From contig ONZQ02000024.1 of the NCBI GenBank assembly GCA_900312665.1, positions 100,313 to 164,312 on the forward strand: a stretch of DNA of 64,000 nt, written 5' to 3'. The stretch comes from Cephalotrichum gorgonifer (taxonomy: Eukaryota; Ascomycota; Sordariomycetes; Microascales; Microascaceae). Positions 1 through 12,348 of the stretch are shown piece after piece; the first letter of the stretch is position 1, and each line of letters opens with the position of its first letter. Below the pieces are notes generated by a model. That model made no database searches, had not been told where the DNA came from, and was given only the letters and a program-made list of their open reading frames with translations. The position numbers and the translations under genes are program-made.

Positions 1-2016
1 GCTGAAACGGCCGACGAATGGCCCGCGAACTGGGGGTGCCAATTTTCTGGTTCGCACGGGCATACAAGCTTCTAAATTCTTGGCATTGCTTATCGGAAAG
101 ATACTGGACCCAAGTTCCGATGATTACGCTCATGTTCGTATGGGGTACAAGGCCGAATCGTACGAGCATCCTCTCCTCCAGAATGGGCAATGTTTTCTTG
201 TGAGCTGGTTATAGCCCAAAGAGGGCAAAGTAGTCGCCCTCCCTCGCCTCCCACATGCTGGTTCAAAGGACGGAAGAGAGAGTTGCCGAGGAGCTTGTGG
301 AAGTAGTGGTACGAGTACTTTTACAGGTCTGGAAACGAAACGTGTGGAGGTGGGTCGTTTTTTTCCTCAGGAAAAGCAGCGTCCGCCAACTTTCCTTGCT
401 TTCCCGTCACGATAGTTGAGAAAATTGTGACCAGTTAGTGTCTCCTTGGGCGAAGCGATCGGATCGCCTAGCAGGAATAATACGACTACCTAATGCTCCT
501 TGGGTGGTACTGATCTGCCCAGCTCCCGGTGAATCACACCGTGACAATCTTAGGCAAGGGGTGGGCCTGTCTCCCAGCCGCACTGGTCGGTCGGCAATTG
601 CTTAATCCCTGTCCAGTATTTTGCGCCCGAAGAAGAGGTGAGCGAAATGCCTCTTCCCCACGATAATAGCGCTCATGCCCATTCTTGCAACGCTAAAAAA
701 AAAATTTGCCGCGAGCCTTATTCCTCGGTTGATGCTTTGGCATTTTGGCGCTTCCCCCCCCCTTCCCCTTTGCACGGACGCCGTTCTTGAGTCCTTGACG
801 GCGGCGATAAATCTGCGATCAAGTCGGGTAGTGACAGGGAGGTCGGGGAAGGAGGGGAGGGAGGCATTAGCAGCTCTAGCGATTCTCAATTCGGGTCAAC
901 CTACCCGAGGTGGAGCGCCACCGGTCCTTCACGTCGCTGTAAGTCCGGAGTCGACTAGGGGGGCAGCTTGGTACTTTGTGGCCACACATGCAGCATGTGC
1001 CTTGCTTTCCTGCCTAGCTAGGTGCGAGTTGTGATCATCGCTATTTCCTTTCTCACGACTGAATGGCAGTACATGTACTTGGGGTGCAGGGGTGGAGGGG
1101 AGGGGCCAAGCGGCGGGCACCCTCCAGGCCTTCCAGCCGCAGCCACAATCCGCCGAAAATTGCACAAGGCCATCACAACCCGCTTTTCCCCCGGTTCCAC
1201 TAGCGGGGGCTCCCCACCCCCCCTGCATAAGGATACAAGCCCCCAGCCATTCAGGCGTGAGATGCCAAGCATAGCTCTGGTGGTGGTACCTTGACGGGCT
1301 AGACTAGGCTAGCTGGGCAGAAGCGCGAGAGGGAGGGAGGAGAGATCGGCAGGGATCGACGAGCCGGGAGGGTAATCAGTCCTGTTATGGGGGTTGTTTG
1401 CTGGGGTCTGCACCTCCTAGAGGGGGGCGAACACGAGCCTGTCGCCTGTCGTTTGCGCCCCTTCTGGCCTTCCTTGCACGTCGACCTCGGTGAGTGATTC
1501 GCGCCCGCGGGGGGGATCAGGTGGTGGGGGGGAGGTATCAGTCTTCGCTCTGGTGCTTGTTCTTCCAAGCTCTCATGCAAGGATGTCCAGCGGCTGGCTG
1601 AGCCATGCCGTCACGTTCCGACAAGTTTGCCGAAGCTAAGACTCCGATTCCATGCAGAAAGTGCTTGCAGGTCCTTATCGACTATCACATCGAGTTAACA
1701 TTAACATGGCCGCCGACCCGTCTTTGCTTTCCTAATTTATTAGCCCCCAATCATCGTACTCTCGCCTGGTATCTTACTCGGTATATAGTCCCGCCCTCCT
1801 CCCGGCCACCCCCCCACCCCCCTCCACTCTCCTCCCCGCGCGTCGTCCAAAAAAAAAACTCACGCCTTCGAGTAACACAAGGTTATTACTCAACCCGCCC
1901 TACGGGTTGAAACATTTGCTTTCAGCCACCCTGACTCGACTCGATCTCCCATCTGGCAACCCTTTCAAATAATTGTTCCCATCGAGGGAAGCTCGAGGGC
2001 AAATAAATAGCCAGCC
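1..2016. other. Intergenic, promoter side of the 7TM-RGS gene
   Basis: I see no convincing gene. The short open frames overlap on both strands and look like nothing I know. A long pyrimidine-rich tract at about 1793-1850, followed by an A run, lies roughly 170-220 bp before the receptor ATG. Such CT-rich tracts are common in fungal core promoters, so this probably belongs to the promoter of the gene at 2017. Confidence 0.5.
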
Positions 2017-3903
2017 ATGGCATCCAAATATGTCCAACCGGTCATGTCGCAGTCCGCGGCCCAGCCGCCGCCGCCCGGCGTGGCCTTCGACGGCGTCGGC
2101 GTCTTCTACTCCGTCCTCTCTATCGTATGGACGGGCGTCCTCATCTCGGGCATGGTATTCCTGTACCGCAGACGCGACATGCCCCTCCTGAGGATCCGGT
2201 CCCTGCCTCTATCGTTCGGCGCTGTCATCCTGCTGCATCTGTACTGGCTTGCGGTCCAGCTGGGATACGTCTACGGCTCGCTGATGGCGGCGTCTATCGA
2301 GTACTGGATCATGAGCATCTACGTCCCATGCGGCATCGGGCTGTTCCAGGCGTCCAACAGCCAGTTCCTCCACGTGTCCAGTGCGCAGAAGAGGTTCGCG
2401 CGTCAGGGCAGCTTGGCGAGTCTGCGGTCGGCGGAGAGTGGGAAGAGTGGGAAGCCTGCGATCCTTGCTCGCTTCCAGAAGCTGGATTACCCACGGAGGA
2501 TGCTCGTCTACGTTGGTATTGGCATGACCTTACAGGTAAGCTCTTGCTCCTTGTTCCCCGAAAATCGAATCGCCTTACCGCTCTCTGCCTCTTGGGCTAC
2601 GGTGTCTAATCTAGTTCGAGTAGCTTCTCCTCACCACTATCATGTTCCTCGTATCGCGCAAGTTCCACGACAGCTGGGGGATCCCAGGAACGGAGGTGCA
2701 CGGGACACCCGCGGAGCGGAAGTCCCAGCAGGTGAAAGGGTGGGAGTGGTGGCCGTCGATTTTCTGGCAGATGTTCTGGGCTTGGGGTTTCGCGCCCATC
2801 ATCCTGTGGAAGTCGCGTCGCATCGCTGATACACACGGGTGGCGCCTCCAGACCATGGCCTGCTGTATCGCCGGGTGAGTGTCTCTCCCTGTAACTCTCC
2901 CGAAGTCTCGCGCTAATATGAGACAGGCTCCACGCAAGTCCGATGTGGCTCATTGCCCTCTACGTGCCGCAGATGGCGGTGGTCAACCAGTATTTCATCC
3001 CGCCGCAGTGGTAAGACAGCTCTTTCCCCTGTCGCAAATCTCAAACCACCAGAAGCTAACCAATCGTATAGGATTGCCATCTCTATCATGATCCTCGAGA
3101 TTTTCACCATCCTTCTCCCATGCGTCCAAGCTATGCGCCATCAGACGCTTCAGCGTGAGACTCTCGACTCCATCGCCCGCTGGGAAGCCCGCAACAGATC
3201 CGGCGTGTCCTCCGACTCCATCACCGACTCCTGGAAGTCACTTGCCGGCGACTACCACACCAAGACCCAGTCTATCCACTCTAGCAGCGACTCCGTCCTT
3301 GTCATGGGCGCGCTCGAGTACGTCCTCGAGAAGAACCCGGAGCCGCTTCGCCAGTTCTCCGCCCTCAAGGACTTTTCCGGAGAGAACATCGCCTTCCTGA
3401 TGAGCGTCGCCGAGTGGAAGTGCGTCCCACCGTCCGCGCAGACTCCTACGGGTATCACGCCAGAGATGAGGAGGGAGAAGTTTACGCGCGCGCTTCGAAT
3501 TTACCACGACTACATAACGCCGAGGTGGGCGGAGTTCCCCATCAACATCTCGTCGGTGGAGCGGAAGAAGCTCGAGGACGTCTTTGATGATGCGGCACGA
3601 CTGCTGTTTGGAGCGGACAACGCCGCGGACCCGGTTTGTCCGTTTGACCTGGGTGATACGTCGTCATCGACCGAGTTGACCGCCACCCGGCCGGCCGAGA
3701 AGGGCAGCTCGTCGCCGAGGGTGGAGACGTATATCGATAGGATCCTGTTCTGGGGGGATATCCCCGACGAGTTCGGGATGACCATCTTTGAAGAGGTCGA
3801 GGAGAACATTAAGTACCTCGTGCTAACAAATACTTGGCCCAAGTTTGTCAGGGAGCGCCGGCTTTCGACTGACGGCGATGTGCGGAGCAGCATGAAGGGC
3901 TGA
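2017..3903 (+). CDS. Seven-transmembrane RGS-domain receptor (GprK-type)
   Basis: Four exons: 2017-2535, 2624-2874, 2927-3010, 3072-3903, encoding 561 residues. The frame is continuous across all three introns, and the first acceptor must be the TAG at 2621-2623 because an earlier one gives a stop. The N-terminal half has about seven hydrophobic segments starting near residue 26. The C-terminal part, about residues 365-540, reads as an RGS domain (FSALKDFSGENIAFL, then a YHDYITPRWAEFPINIS region and an 'NIKYLVLTNTWPKF' end). This architecture is the fungal 7TM-RGS class typified by Aspergillus GprK. Such proteins are thought to combine a receptor-like plasma-membrane module with GTPase-accelerating activity on G-alpha subunits. 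The ligand is unknown. The domain architecture is secure. The orthology and signalling role are inferred. Confidence 0.9.
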
Positions 3904-6278
3904 TGGCAACAATAGGCTCCGGAGCCGGTTTTCGATCTTTTGAGCGCTTCCCTATACTATATTGTAATTTTCATGAATATGTATATTGTACGATCTGAAT
4001 GTAATTCAATTCTTTCCTATACCAGTGCCTCTCATTTTTTCAAATCCAAGTCCTTTTGCGTCTCATGGGATCCCGGGCACCCATATGTCAGGGCCACCCA
4101 AAGCTTGGTTTCTTCATACAAGGAGTAGAGCCGGATGACGTCTTCAGGATATAGGTGTTATTGGTAATTACAATATCAAAGGCACATTAACATTCTCAGC
4201 AACCGAGTATAATCTACATTGAGTCAGGTCGAAAGATGTCGGGTGTGGTGGAGGAGAGTAACACAGCGGGGCAGTTTGCATCTTGTACCCTCGTACGTAA
4301 AAATATATGGGGAGTGACTAATCGTGATTGCCTCGGGTTTAGCATTTCTCAAGACTATGGCGGTTGATCAAACTTGACGACTCGCGTTCTTCATGATCGC
4401 CTCCGGCCAGTGGTGGGTCAACGCGCCTGGTTCTCCACGAACTTCTGCTTGTCGGAACTCGACTGACGGACCTCGGTGATCATCTCATGGATCACCTGAG
4501 GCTGTCATTTGTGATTTCATTTTCCCCGATCCTAGATCCCTGCAGTGACGTGGAGGAGGAGAACCTCCATGCAAAATGTAGGCGCGTCGCAGCAGATCGA
4601 CGGTGGAGCGGTGTGGGATGTAACCATCGAAGGACCCATCACATTTTTCTTCCCTCGCGACAAGGGTTCCTTTCCAGCTAATCCAGGTACCCGGATACCC
4701 CCACCCTCACCCATGTCGTACTCGAGTCCCTCGAGCCAGCACGGACCGAATTCGACTTCGGTAAATACCTCGCGTGTCTGACTGTTCGCGAACTAGCGAG
4801 AAGGGCTAACTAAGGCTTAGCGGCCTCTTGACATGTCTATCGCAATTCAAGGAGCCCGTGTATGACAGGCTTAGTCGCACATATTCTCTATTAGTACTAC
4901 CATACTTGTAGGCGTCAGCTTTCAAGAAGCCTTCGGCGTCGCGTCCTCAATGTCCAGATGCGTTGCAATATGAACCGAGATCATAAGGAAATACTTATGT
5001 GATGTGCACCAGTACTTGGCCGACCCTTGTGTTATGGGTGACGTACCAGTGGTAGGTGTGATAAGGAGATTGAGACGTCAGCCACATTGTGCAAGTTTAC
5101 GGATTAGGAATGTTGTGCAGGTCGACATTTTCGCATTTCGAGCGAGTAAATTGGTAATTGGAACCCTACTAGATCTCCAATCACACCCTGGGCTTGTCCG
5201 TATGCACAGTATGTACCACATAGGTGGGAGAAATAGATCTACGTATGTTTTTTTTTCTTCAACAGCGCTTTGACATAGATCCAAATCGTCGGAGAGACCC
5301 CATGCCATTCTTGGCCGCGCCCTATTACCTATGTACTTGTATACTACTTGTACATTGGGACTGGCGAGCCGTTATGTTGTGCTTGGTGTATCCGGCGCAT
5401 CCGCGCCACCACACTAGCCATACTGGCATCCCTTGTAACGGTCGCCGTTACCCCTCATTAAAAAGCGGAGTATCCCATCGGTACTTTCAACTGTACGCCG
5501 TCGATTATCTCTTGTGCTTGACTCAGACCAGATGCCTGTCCAGGAGCACTACTTGCACAAAAGCACCCAGCTTGCCATTGTTGGGATACCCTTACTATTA
5601 TTGCACATGCACCTGAGAGGTCTCCACCATTGGTGAGCTCGCCATAGGTGAGCTATCGGACCGATCGATTCAATTGAGTCCCTGCCCCGGACGAGCTGTC
5701 ATCGAGATAATACCTCCCCCGCTCGCCTCGCTTGCCGCATGGCTGGCGGCTTGGCACCTCTGTCACAAGAAGCGCAAACCTTTTCCCCCGCTTGTGTTTG
5801 CTTGCCTGCGTTTATGTTTGCGGTTGACCTCGCTTAGGGGCTGGACCTCATTTCTATTGTTGGTCCTCGATAGAGGCCCTGAAATGGCCGGTCCACACTT
5901 ATCCAGGCAGTCCTCTTCCTCTCTCAGACGTACTGATCATTACAGGACAACCTTCTCCAGTCTCACTTTAGAATATACAGTACATGTAATTACCCCTCCT
6001 CGTCTTAGGTAGCATCTAGCCTGCCTCAACTGCAGGTGAGAGCTTACATGGAGCGAAGCTGACCTCCTTCCACTTCTAACATTGCCATGCATGTAGATGC
6101 AAGTAAGCTTTCATCCCAGAGGAGGAAGCCGGACCTAGTTTCTATCTTTTATCTTTCGCGTATTACAAATGCGGCTGGTGGCCATCATTTACTCGCGCAG
6201 AACGGAGAGTGTAACTTGGATCTCTCCTTCCACCTACCGCTCGAAGTTTCCTTTTCAATCATAGAGACAACCTTCAAA
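3904..6278. other. Intergenic, possible gene remnant at 4410-4790
   Basis: There is no intact gene. On the minus strand between about 4790 and 4410, broken frames look protein-like (for example EVFTEVEFGPCWLEGLEYDM, and an end reading EVRQSSSDKQKFVENQAR before a stop). They cannot be joined without frame changes and I do not recognise the family. The rest, including the AT-rich 3950-4350 stretch, shows nothing. Confidence 0.35.
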
Positions 6279-7125
6279 ATGGAAAACCAGGCAATTGTTG
6301 ATCTTATTGATAAAACTGCAGAAAGCCGAGCTGGGGATGGCGATGGCATGTGGTATTGCGAATTGGTGAGCGGCCAACCCCGTACTTTTTGATCGCTCTT
6401 TGAGACTAAGCACTGCACCCCACCTAGATTGTCTGTCTCGCAGCCCTTGCGAAAGGCGAGTTTGCGTCTCTCGTTTACAATAAGGCAATCACTGGCATGG
6501 ACCCGGAGACCGACCGTGACGGCCGGAAGAGGGTTTGGGAACTACTTCGAGAGGCGGCGCTGAAGGTCACACCAGTCACTACCAATTGGCGGGTCTTCAA
6601 GGCCTTGGTTCCCATCATCCAGGTGATGGACCCCCTCGACGTACCGGACGCTGGCGGCTTCCACACGTTCACGCTAGGTGATGCCGAGAAGAAGAAGGGG
6701 GAGGCCTGGTTGGCCAGGGCGTACGGGGAGGAGCGGGCGACGAGGGAGATTGCGGTTACGAACAAGTATGCTCCGGACTACGGTAAGAGTGTTGTTTTGT
6801 TCCTAAGACTGTTGCGGCGGTTGGTGTTATACTATACTGACGGTATTGTTGATTGTTAGGAGACTATCTTAGAATGGTGATAGCCTCCATCTTTGACGAT
6901 GAGAAGATCTTCAACTTTCTCCAGACCGAGACCTTACTTATCCTAGCTATGATTTCACAGAACGAATATCAAATGACAGCTACCCATGTCCTGGCCTATG
7001 TCAGGAATGGCGGGACGAAGGGAGGGGTTCGCCTCCTCATCAAGTTCGCCGAAGAGGTCGCTGAAGCTATTGGTCAGAAGATTGTCGGATTTCCCGGGTT
7101 GGACGAGCTCTTGGGCACCGTGTAA
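6279..7125 (+). CDS. Carboxymuconolactone decarboxylase/AhpD-like protein
   Basis: Three exons, 6279-6365, 6428-6782 and 6860-7125, give a 235-residue protein. The first exon starts at the ATG just after a CAAA context, and all junctions keep frame. The protein is all-alpha in character. Its C-terminal part (ETLLILAMISQNEYQMTATH, then VLAYVRNGGTKGGV) resembles the CMD/AhpD helical repeat, with a TxxHVxxxxxxG-like core. The N-terminal half has a weaker copy (CLAALAKGEFASLVYN), as in two-repeat fungal CMD-like proteins. The CxxC pair of AhpD peroxidases is absent, so a peroxidatic role is unlikely and the substrate is unknown. The gene structure is firm. The family call is a resemblance judged by eye. 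Confidence 0.6.
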
Positions 7126-7580
7126 AACGCCTATTGCCATTGATTGTTTGTGGTATTCGACCATAGGCAGCCAGGCATCATCGAGTCATCCAGTACCTTC
7201 TGCAGCTACGACTTTAAACTCATTCAATACGCTATTTGTTACGTTAGATACTGCAATGTTAGTTGGGAGGTTAGAGGACCCATTTGCTCACTGGCGGTCT
7301 TCAAGTCTCATCAAACATAACCGATTTGATACCGCTCCTCCTTAGAAGGCGTTCAGGCGAGGCAAGTAATGGTCTAGTGAGGGAGAAATTTGATTTGTTA
7401 AACTAACGTATTTGCGAAAACATACCTCCGCAGATGGACTGTCCTGCAAACGTATGTGAGAACTACAGATATATACTGAGAGGAGCATTCGTCATGCGGC
7501 AAGACCAACTCGTAAGCCCACGGAACCATTATCGGGACTAGACATCAAATGCAATCTCATCCAAAAGGAAACGACATCGA
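7126..7580. other. Intergenic, with a decayed plus-strand copy of the zinc-finger gene end
   Basis: From about 7496 the plus strand weakly resembles the last exon of the minus-strand zinc-finger gene (TGCGGC... then GGGACTAGACATC), with frame breaks. The resemblance becomes clear in the inverted repeat that follows at 7582. I see nothing else in this gap. Confidence 0.35.
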
Positions 7581-7581
7581 A

Positions 7582-7705
7582 GGACTGGCTCCCGTGCCAG
7601 ACGTGGATGACGAATAGACCGGCCATACCATCGGCATTAATAGGCCCACCTACCGATGGTATGGCCGGTCTATTCCTCGTCCACGTCCGGCACTGGAGGC
7701 AGTCC
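7582..7705. repeat. 53-bp inverted repeat across the zinc-finger gene stop codon
   Basis: The arms 7582-7634 and 7653-7705 are reverse complements with about five mismatches and an 18-nt spacer. The innermost 23 bp, which include the stop codon, match perfectly. The right arm is the 3' end of the zinc-finger gene. Read on the plus strand, the left arm encodes nearly the same C-terminus (EGLAPVPDVDDE-stop against EGLPPVPDVDEE-stop). It is therefore a convergent inverted duplication of the gene tail, able to form a hairpin in the transcript. Confidence 0.8.
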
Positions 7706-9736
7706 CTCGACATTCTTATGAACAGTTCTGATATGGTCGCGCAACACCCACGGATTAGCAAAACCATTCCCTGGAATTGACCGCCCGCATCCCTTGCTAG
7801 TGCACAGATGTGGCCGATTGCCGCCTTTCACTATTTTGTGCACCTCCTGCTGGTGGAGACGGAGGCATTCGGGGGTGGAGAAGGGCTGCCCGGCGGTTGC
7901 GCACCCGGGCTCCCTGCATAAGAAGGACGTCAGGTGCTCAGCAACCCAGTCACTGGGAACAACGTTTTAGTTAACTGAAACTCCGGAATGACAGGGTGGG
8001 ATTGTCTTACTCAAAGTCTTCCTTCAGCATCGTCGCCTCGTGAGTACAGTAGTCCTCACCCTCCCAGGCACAATGCCACAGCCCATCCTCATGCGGCTTT
8101 GCTAACTTGTAAACCTGGTGATTCCGGATGCTAAAATTCAGTGTAGCATTCTCCTCTGGGCTTACAACCGTGGATCTGGATTTATCCTCGTCGTTCTCAG
8201 AGCCGTAGTCGCTGTCATTCGACCCAGCCTCCCCTTCTTCTCCGTCGTCTTCCGTTGGAGGCGGGAGAGCCAGAAGGGATATCTCTTCCAGGTGGAGCTC
8301 AACATGGCGGATCATCCACTGTCCGCCCTGGGGCACCGATTCATGGCAGAAAGGACAGGATTTGTCGTCCCAGTCTGGGTGGACGTTGTGCTGCGCCTGG
8401 AGGTGCCGCAGCCAGGTGTCCCGAGAATTGAAGGCCTTCCGGTCGCATGGACAGGCTACCTGACAACATATCCATGGCCGGAGATCAGAGAGCAAGTGCC
8501 GTCTAAGTATGTTAGTATGCCATTTGGAGTTTCAACAAAATTGCAGAAGAATATGAGGTGGGGATATCGTACTTCCATGCTCGCTTTGATCTGGCCTTTG
8601 CTACCTGCTTCCCGCACGCCGTACAGGAAAAGACCTCCCCGACCGCGATATCTTTCGGCTGTGGCGGGATCTTGGCTCTGGTTGTGCCATTGTCGCCTGT
8701 ATACGACAGAATCGTCTGTTCCATCGAGCTGCCAGCCAGACTGGATGCCGGTCGAGGTTGTACACCGTCTTGATGTTGCTCCGGCGGTACGGTACCGGCT
8801 GTGAGACTGGTGCCCGAGAAGAATCCGGAGTCAGACCCAGCGCTTACGTGCTCCTTGGGTCTCTGGCTGGGTATACCAGTGTTAACGGCCTGCCTTGATT
8901 CGTAAAGCCTGAGTAAGGTCTCATGGACTGAGTTGCTGCATGCTTCAACAATAATTTGGTCGCAGTAGGGGAACTTTGCCGTGATCCGCTCAGCAAATAA
9001 CCTAACAGGATCCCACGACGGCTCTTTAGCCATCGCGGGGTTAGGCGGTCTATCCCCGTTGCTGGGAAGGGGATGTTCAAATCGGGGGGCCATGTCCATA
9101 AGGCATTCCACATCTGTCTTCAAGTTCCCCACGACCTCTTCCAGTGCTGGATCAGACGCCCATGAGTTGCTACCCTGGTCACCATCATCGCTCAACGTGT
9201 CGAAGTCCTTCGCCGTGGCCTGGTAAACGGCGAGGGCGTCGTCCACGGTACCCGCCAGGGCGAGAGCCATGGAGTTAAGTTTCTGCTGCCGGGCACTTTT
9301 CGGAATGAGTGGTAAAAGCTCTGACACCACTCCGTCAGTCGTCCGCGATACAGTCGCCTACGGGGGGAGGAGTCGGTTACTTACCATCAGTCAAAGTACC
9401 GCATATGTTCATCATAACCCTGATCGTGGAAAGCTGCAGCCGCCTCGAGACTTGTAGCACCGTATCGAGCGTCCCATCCTCAACGCGATACTCGCCCCCC
9501 CACGTCCGAAGACATGTATACCCGCTCTCGAGCCTCCGATACGTCGACTTTGGAAGATTCTCGTCCTTCGAATCAACCAGACTGTAAAGAAGCTCTTTGT
9601 ACAGTTGACAAATACCAACGAACAGCCGGCTCACGATCCCCGGATCGTACGCCTCCACGGACGTTCGCCGAGTCCATCTATGGATCTCGTCTTTACTGAA
9701 CGGCTGGGAGGCACGCCGGAGGAGGTGTGCGTCCAT
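7670..9736 (-). CDS. Multi-C2H2 zinc-finger protein with fungal N-terminal helical domain
   Basis: Four exons on the minus strand, 9385-9736, 8573-9320, 8011-8502 and 7670-7952, give 624 residues. The third intron end has a textbook TACTAAC branch site. The N-terminal part (YKELLYSL through TLDTVLQVSRRLQL) matches the helical region common to fungal C2H2 proteins of this build. The C-terminal half carries several zinc-finger-like units: FSCTACGKQVAKARS...H, CCQVACPCDRKAFNSRDTW with LRHLQAQH, CPFCHESV...HVELH, FLCREPGCATAG...HQQEVH, and LCTSKGCGRS...HIRTVH. DNA or RNA binding is likely, the target unknown. The chosen start is the first in-frame ATG. An AG preceded by a CTAAT site just upstream (about 9763) leaves open a further 5' exon. 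It is divergent from the DUF7580 gene. Confidence 0.8.
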
Positions 9737-10418
9737 GAGCACGGGCCCGATGACATTCAAAGCCTAGATTAGCTAGAAAATGGAATCCAGGAGTGGAGGT
9801 GATAAATGGCACTAAGTTCTGTTTCCCGGGCGTGACCGCCTCGAGAAGTTTAACGTGGCTTTGACGGGGGATTTATCCTGCAGATGGAAAAGTCAAACCA
9901 GGGCGCCACGGTCAGCCTAAGGCGGACTAGACTTCTGCCCATCAGGCTGTCTTTGGGGCAACACAACTTGGCGTGTGATCATGCGTGGGCTTGCATCGCA
10001 CTGCCACGCCCGAGGCATACACCGCGCGATGCGGGGTAAAATGATATCGAGTGGTTAGCCGGCTTCTATGCACGGTCAGCCACAACCCTTTAGAGAGAAG
10101 GCAACCTTGCCCGTGTCACCCTCCAATCGGGGCCACAATGAGCCGGTGAAAACAGGGCTGCACCAGGCTATGGCGGGGCGGGATGGCACCTTGCGGCAGT
10201 AAAAGCCCACTTCCTTCCCATCTCGGGTAATAGTCCTGACAATTCTAGATTTGCCGTCCCGTTTTTTCTTACTGAAATTATGCCTTTGTCTATGTTGCGT
10301 GCTGGCTCTCTGAGAGTTTTTACGATTTCATTCTAGTATACACCAGGGGACGCGTAGCTCAGAGAAGAAGAAACAAGTTGTCCCGTCCAGTCCAGTCCGA
10401 CCCAATCCTAACCCCATC
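9737..10418. promoter_or_regulatory. Shared intergenic region between divergent genes
   Basis: This 680-bp stretch separates the zinc-finger gene (leftward) from the DUF7580 gene (rightward) and must hold both promoters. A CTAGCTAATCTAG-type site at its left edge could be an intron end of an unseen first exon of the zinc-finger gene. I see no coding frame and no clear TATA box placement. Confidence 0.4.
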
Positions 10419-12348
10419 ATGTCGGTCGAAGTAGTTCTCGCTATCGTCCCTATCTGCCTCTCAGCCCTCCACGGGATCTCCATCCTCAGAACCAAGATCA
10501 GGATCATCCAACATTACAACAGAGAGATAAGAGGGATCCGGCGAAAGGTGCAGATACAGGGCGATAACTTCAAGAATGAGTTGATGCGCATCCTGGTCGA
10601 GTCGTGTGAGACCCGAGGATCCTCGATCTCGGACTGGGCCGAGTATCTTACTCATGGCGAGCCGAGCAAGGTGGCGCCAGAGTGGGACTCGAAGGGGGAG
10701 GAGATTGAAGCCGCCATACGAGAGTACCTTGGGGACAAGTTCGAGCAGCTTCTCGAGTGTATCAAGGAGGTGAAATCGACTACGGATATGATTTACAAAG
10801 AGCTGAGTCCCTACGACGCCCCTGACGGAAAGGTGAGCCAAAGTTCGAATATTCCAAGACCGGAGAGGGTTTGTTTTAGATTCGCTTGTTTCCAAGTGCT
10901 CCCGTTCCAATCATCGCCTGCTCCGAAGTGTATCTGGGAAGGACATCTAGCTGACACCTTGACTCGTGTGCTAGGATAAATGGAGGATAGCAAAGAAGGC
11001 CACCCGCGTTGCATTTAACAAGAGCAAATACATGGAGCAAATCGACATGCTAAAGGACAGTAACGCCGAGATTAAGGTGATCAGGGAGACTGCCGGGCTC
11101 ATGAGCAAGTATAAATCTCGCGTCGCACCCCCGCCATACAACTCCCTTACCGGCCAGGCAACACCAACTTCGCCAACGGACTGCACCGAAGTACTTCTCA
11201 GACAGTATAAGTCCTCAAGAAAACTTCTCGCCGACTTCCTTGCTGTCCTCTTCGATCAGTGCTTGTGCAGGAATGGTTCGCACTCTCGTCATGCGGTGCA
11301 TATCCTTCTCCGATGCATTCAACCTCGCAAGGGCGAGACAAGCCTAGGGCTGTTTCTCGGATGGGCGGCAAGGCAAGGCGATCAGTTATTCCGGTGAGCA
11401 TCGCGGAATGTCGCACGTGGTCGGGTATCGCGTCAATACTAACAAAGTAATAGATGGACACTGCCGATCCTAGTTAACAGGCAAGACTCCGGCCTGTTGT
11501 CCCCACCATTAGACAGCTATGGATCCTTCGGACAGGTGGGCGCCATGGACCACGACTACGGGCGGGCTTTCAAACGTCCGAGAACCCTACCGCAGGCTGA
11601 CTCAGATGTCCAGAGCGGACTCTGCGAACTCTTCAACCAGGCATCCCTCCCAATCTCTCTCGGCAACTTCAGCCTTGCAACAACAAGGTCGTTTGATTTC
11701 GAAGGCAGCCCGGAACACGTCGATGCTGAACTGACTGGCCAAAGCACTCCCCTCTTCAACCTCCTCTCCCTCCCTGTCTACCAAGTTGTTTCCGATCGCC
11801 ACCGCCTAACCATCGCACTTACGCTCGTGAGGGCCCTGCTAAAATTCCACTCTACAAAATGCTGGCCCCGGAGATGTCTCTTATCGGAGGTGAAATTTTA
11901 CAGCACCTCCGATGATCACGATATTGACCTCGCCAAATGTCTGGACACGTTGCACATCAGTGCGGACATTGATCCACAACCCCCCGGTGATGGCGACGTC
12001 GAGATGGAGAACGGTTCCAAGGTTCCGTCATCCGTTGAGAAGGACCGCATAGATTGGGAGGCCCATGGGATTCAAAACCCCTTGTTGTATAGCCTCGGCG
12101 TGGCGCTCCTACAGATCGGCCTCTGGAAGCAAGTAAAGTGGGATGACCTCGGGCGAGTGCGACGCAAGACGGCGAACCTATCATATCTGGGGGAGAGTTA
12201 CCACAGGATGACGAGAAAGCTCATCAGCGGCAACATGGGTTCGGGAGAGAGTAACCTGGTGAATCCTAAGCTCCAGGAAGTTGTCATGCGCGAGGTAGTT
12301 TCCGGTCTGCAGCAGTTGCTTGAGGTGACGAGTCGAGGGCTTCCTTGA
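10419..12348 (+). CDS. DUF7580-type fungal protein
   Basis: Three exons, 10419-10832, 10975-11393 and 11454-12348, encode 575 residues. The second intron ends after a TACTAAC branch site. The N-terminus has one hydrophobic stretch (VVLAIVPICLSALHGISIL) followed by a long charged helical region. The C-terminal third (HRLTIALTLVRALLKFHSTK, then LLYSLGVALLQIGLW) follows the pattern of fungal DUF7580 proteins, whose C-terminal part resembles a degenerate protein-kinase lobe. It lacks recognisable catalytic motifs. Members are plentiful in genomes rich in heterokaryon-incompatibility and NLR genes, but their function is not established. The structure is well supported, the biological role unknown. 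Confidence 0.75.

Noticed and set aside
602..1580. Overlapping open frames on both strands in the first 1.6 kb
   Set aside because: They overlap on both strands in GC-rich sequence and show low-complexity, Pro/Gly-rich chance composition.
4410..4790. Possible minus-strand pseudogene
   Set aside because: Protein-like fragments in two frames, but too short and unrecognised to call.
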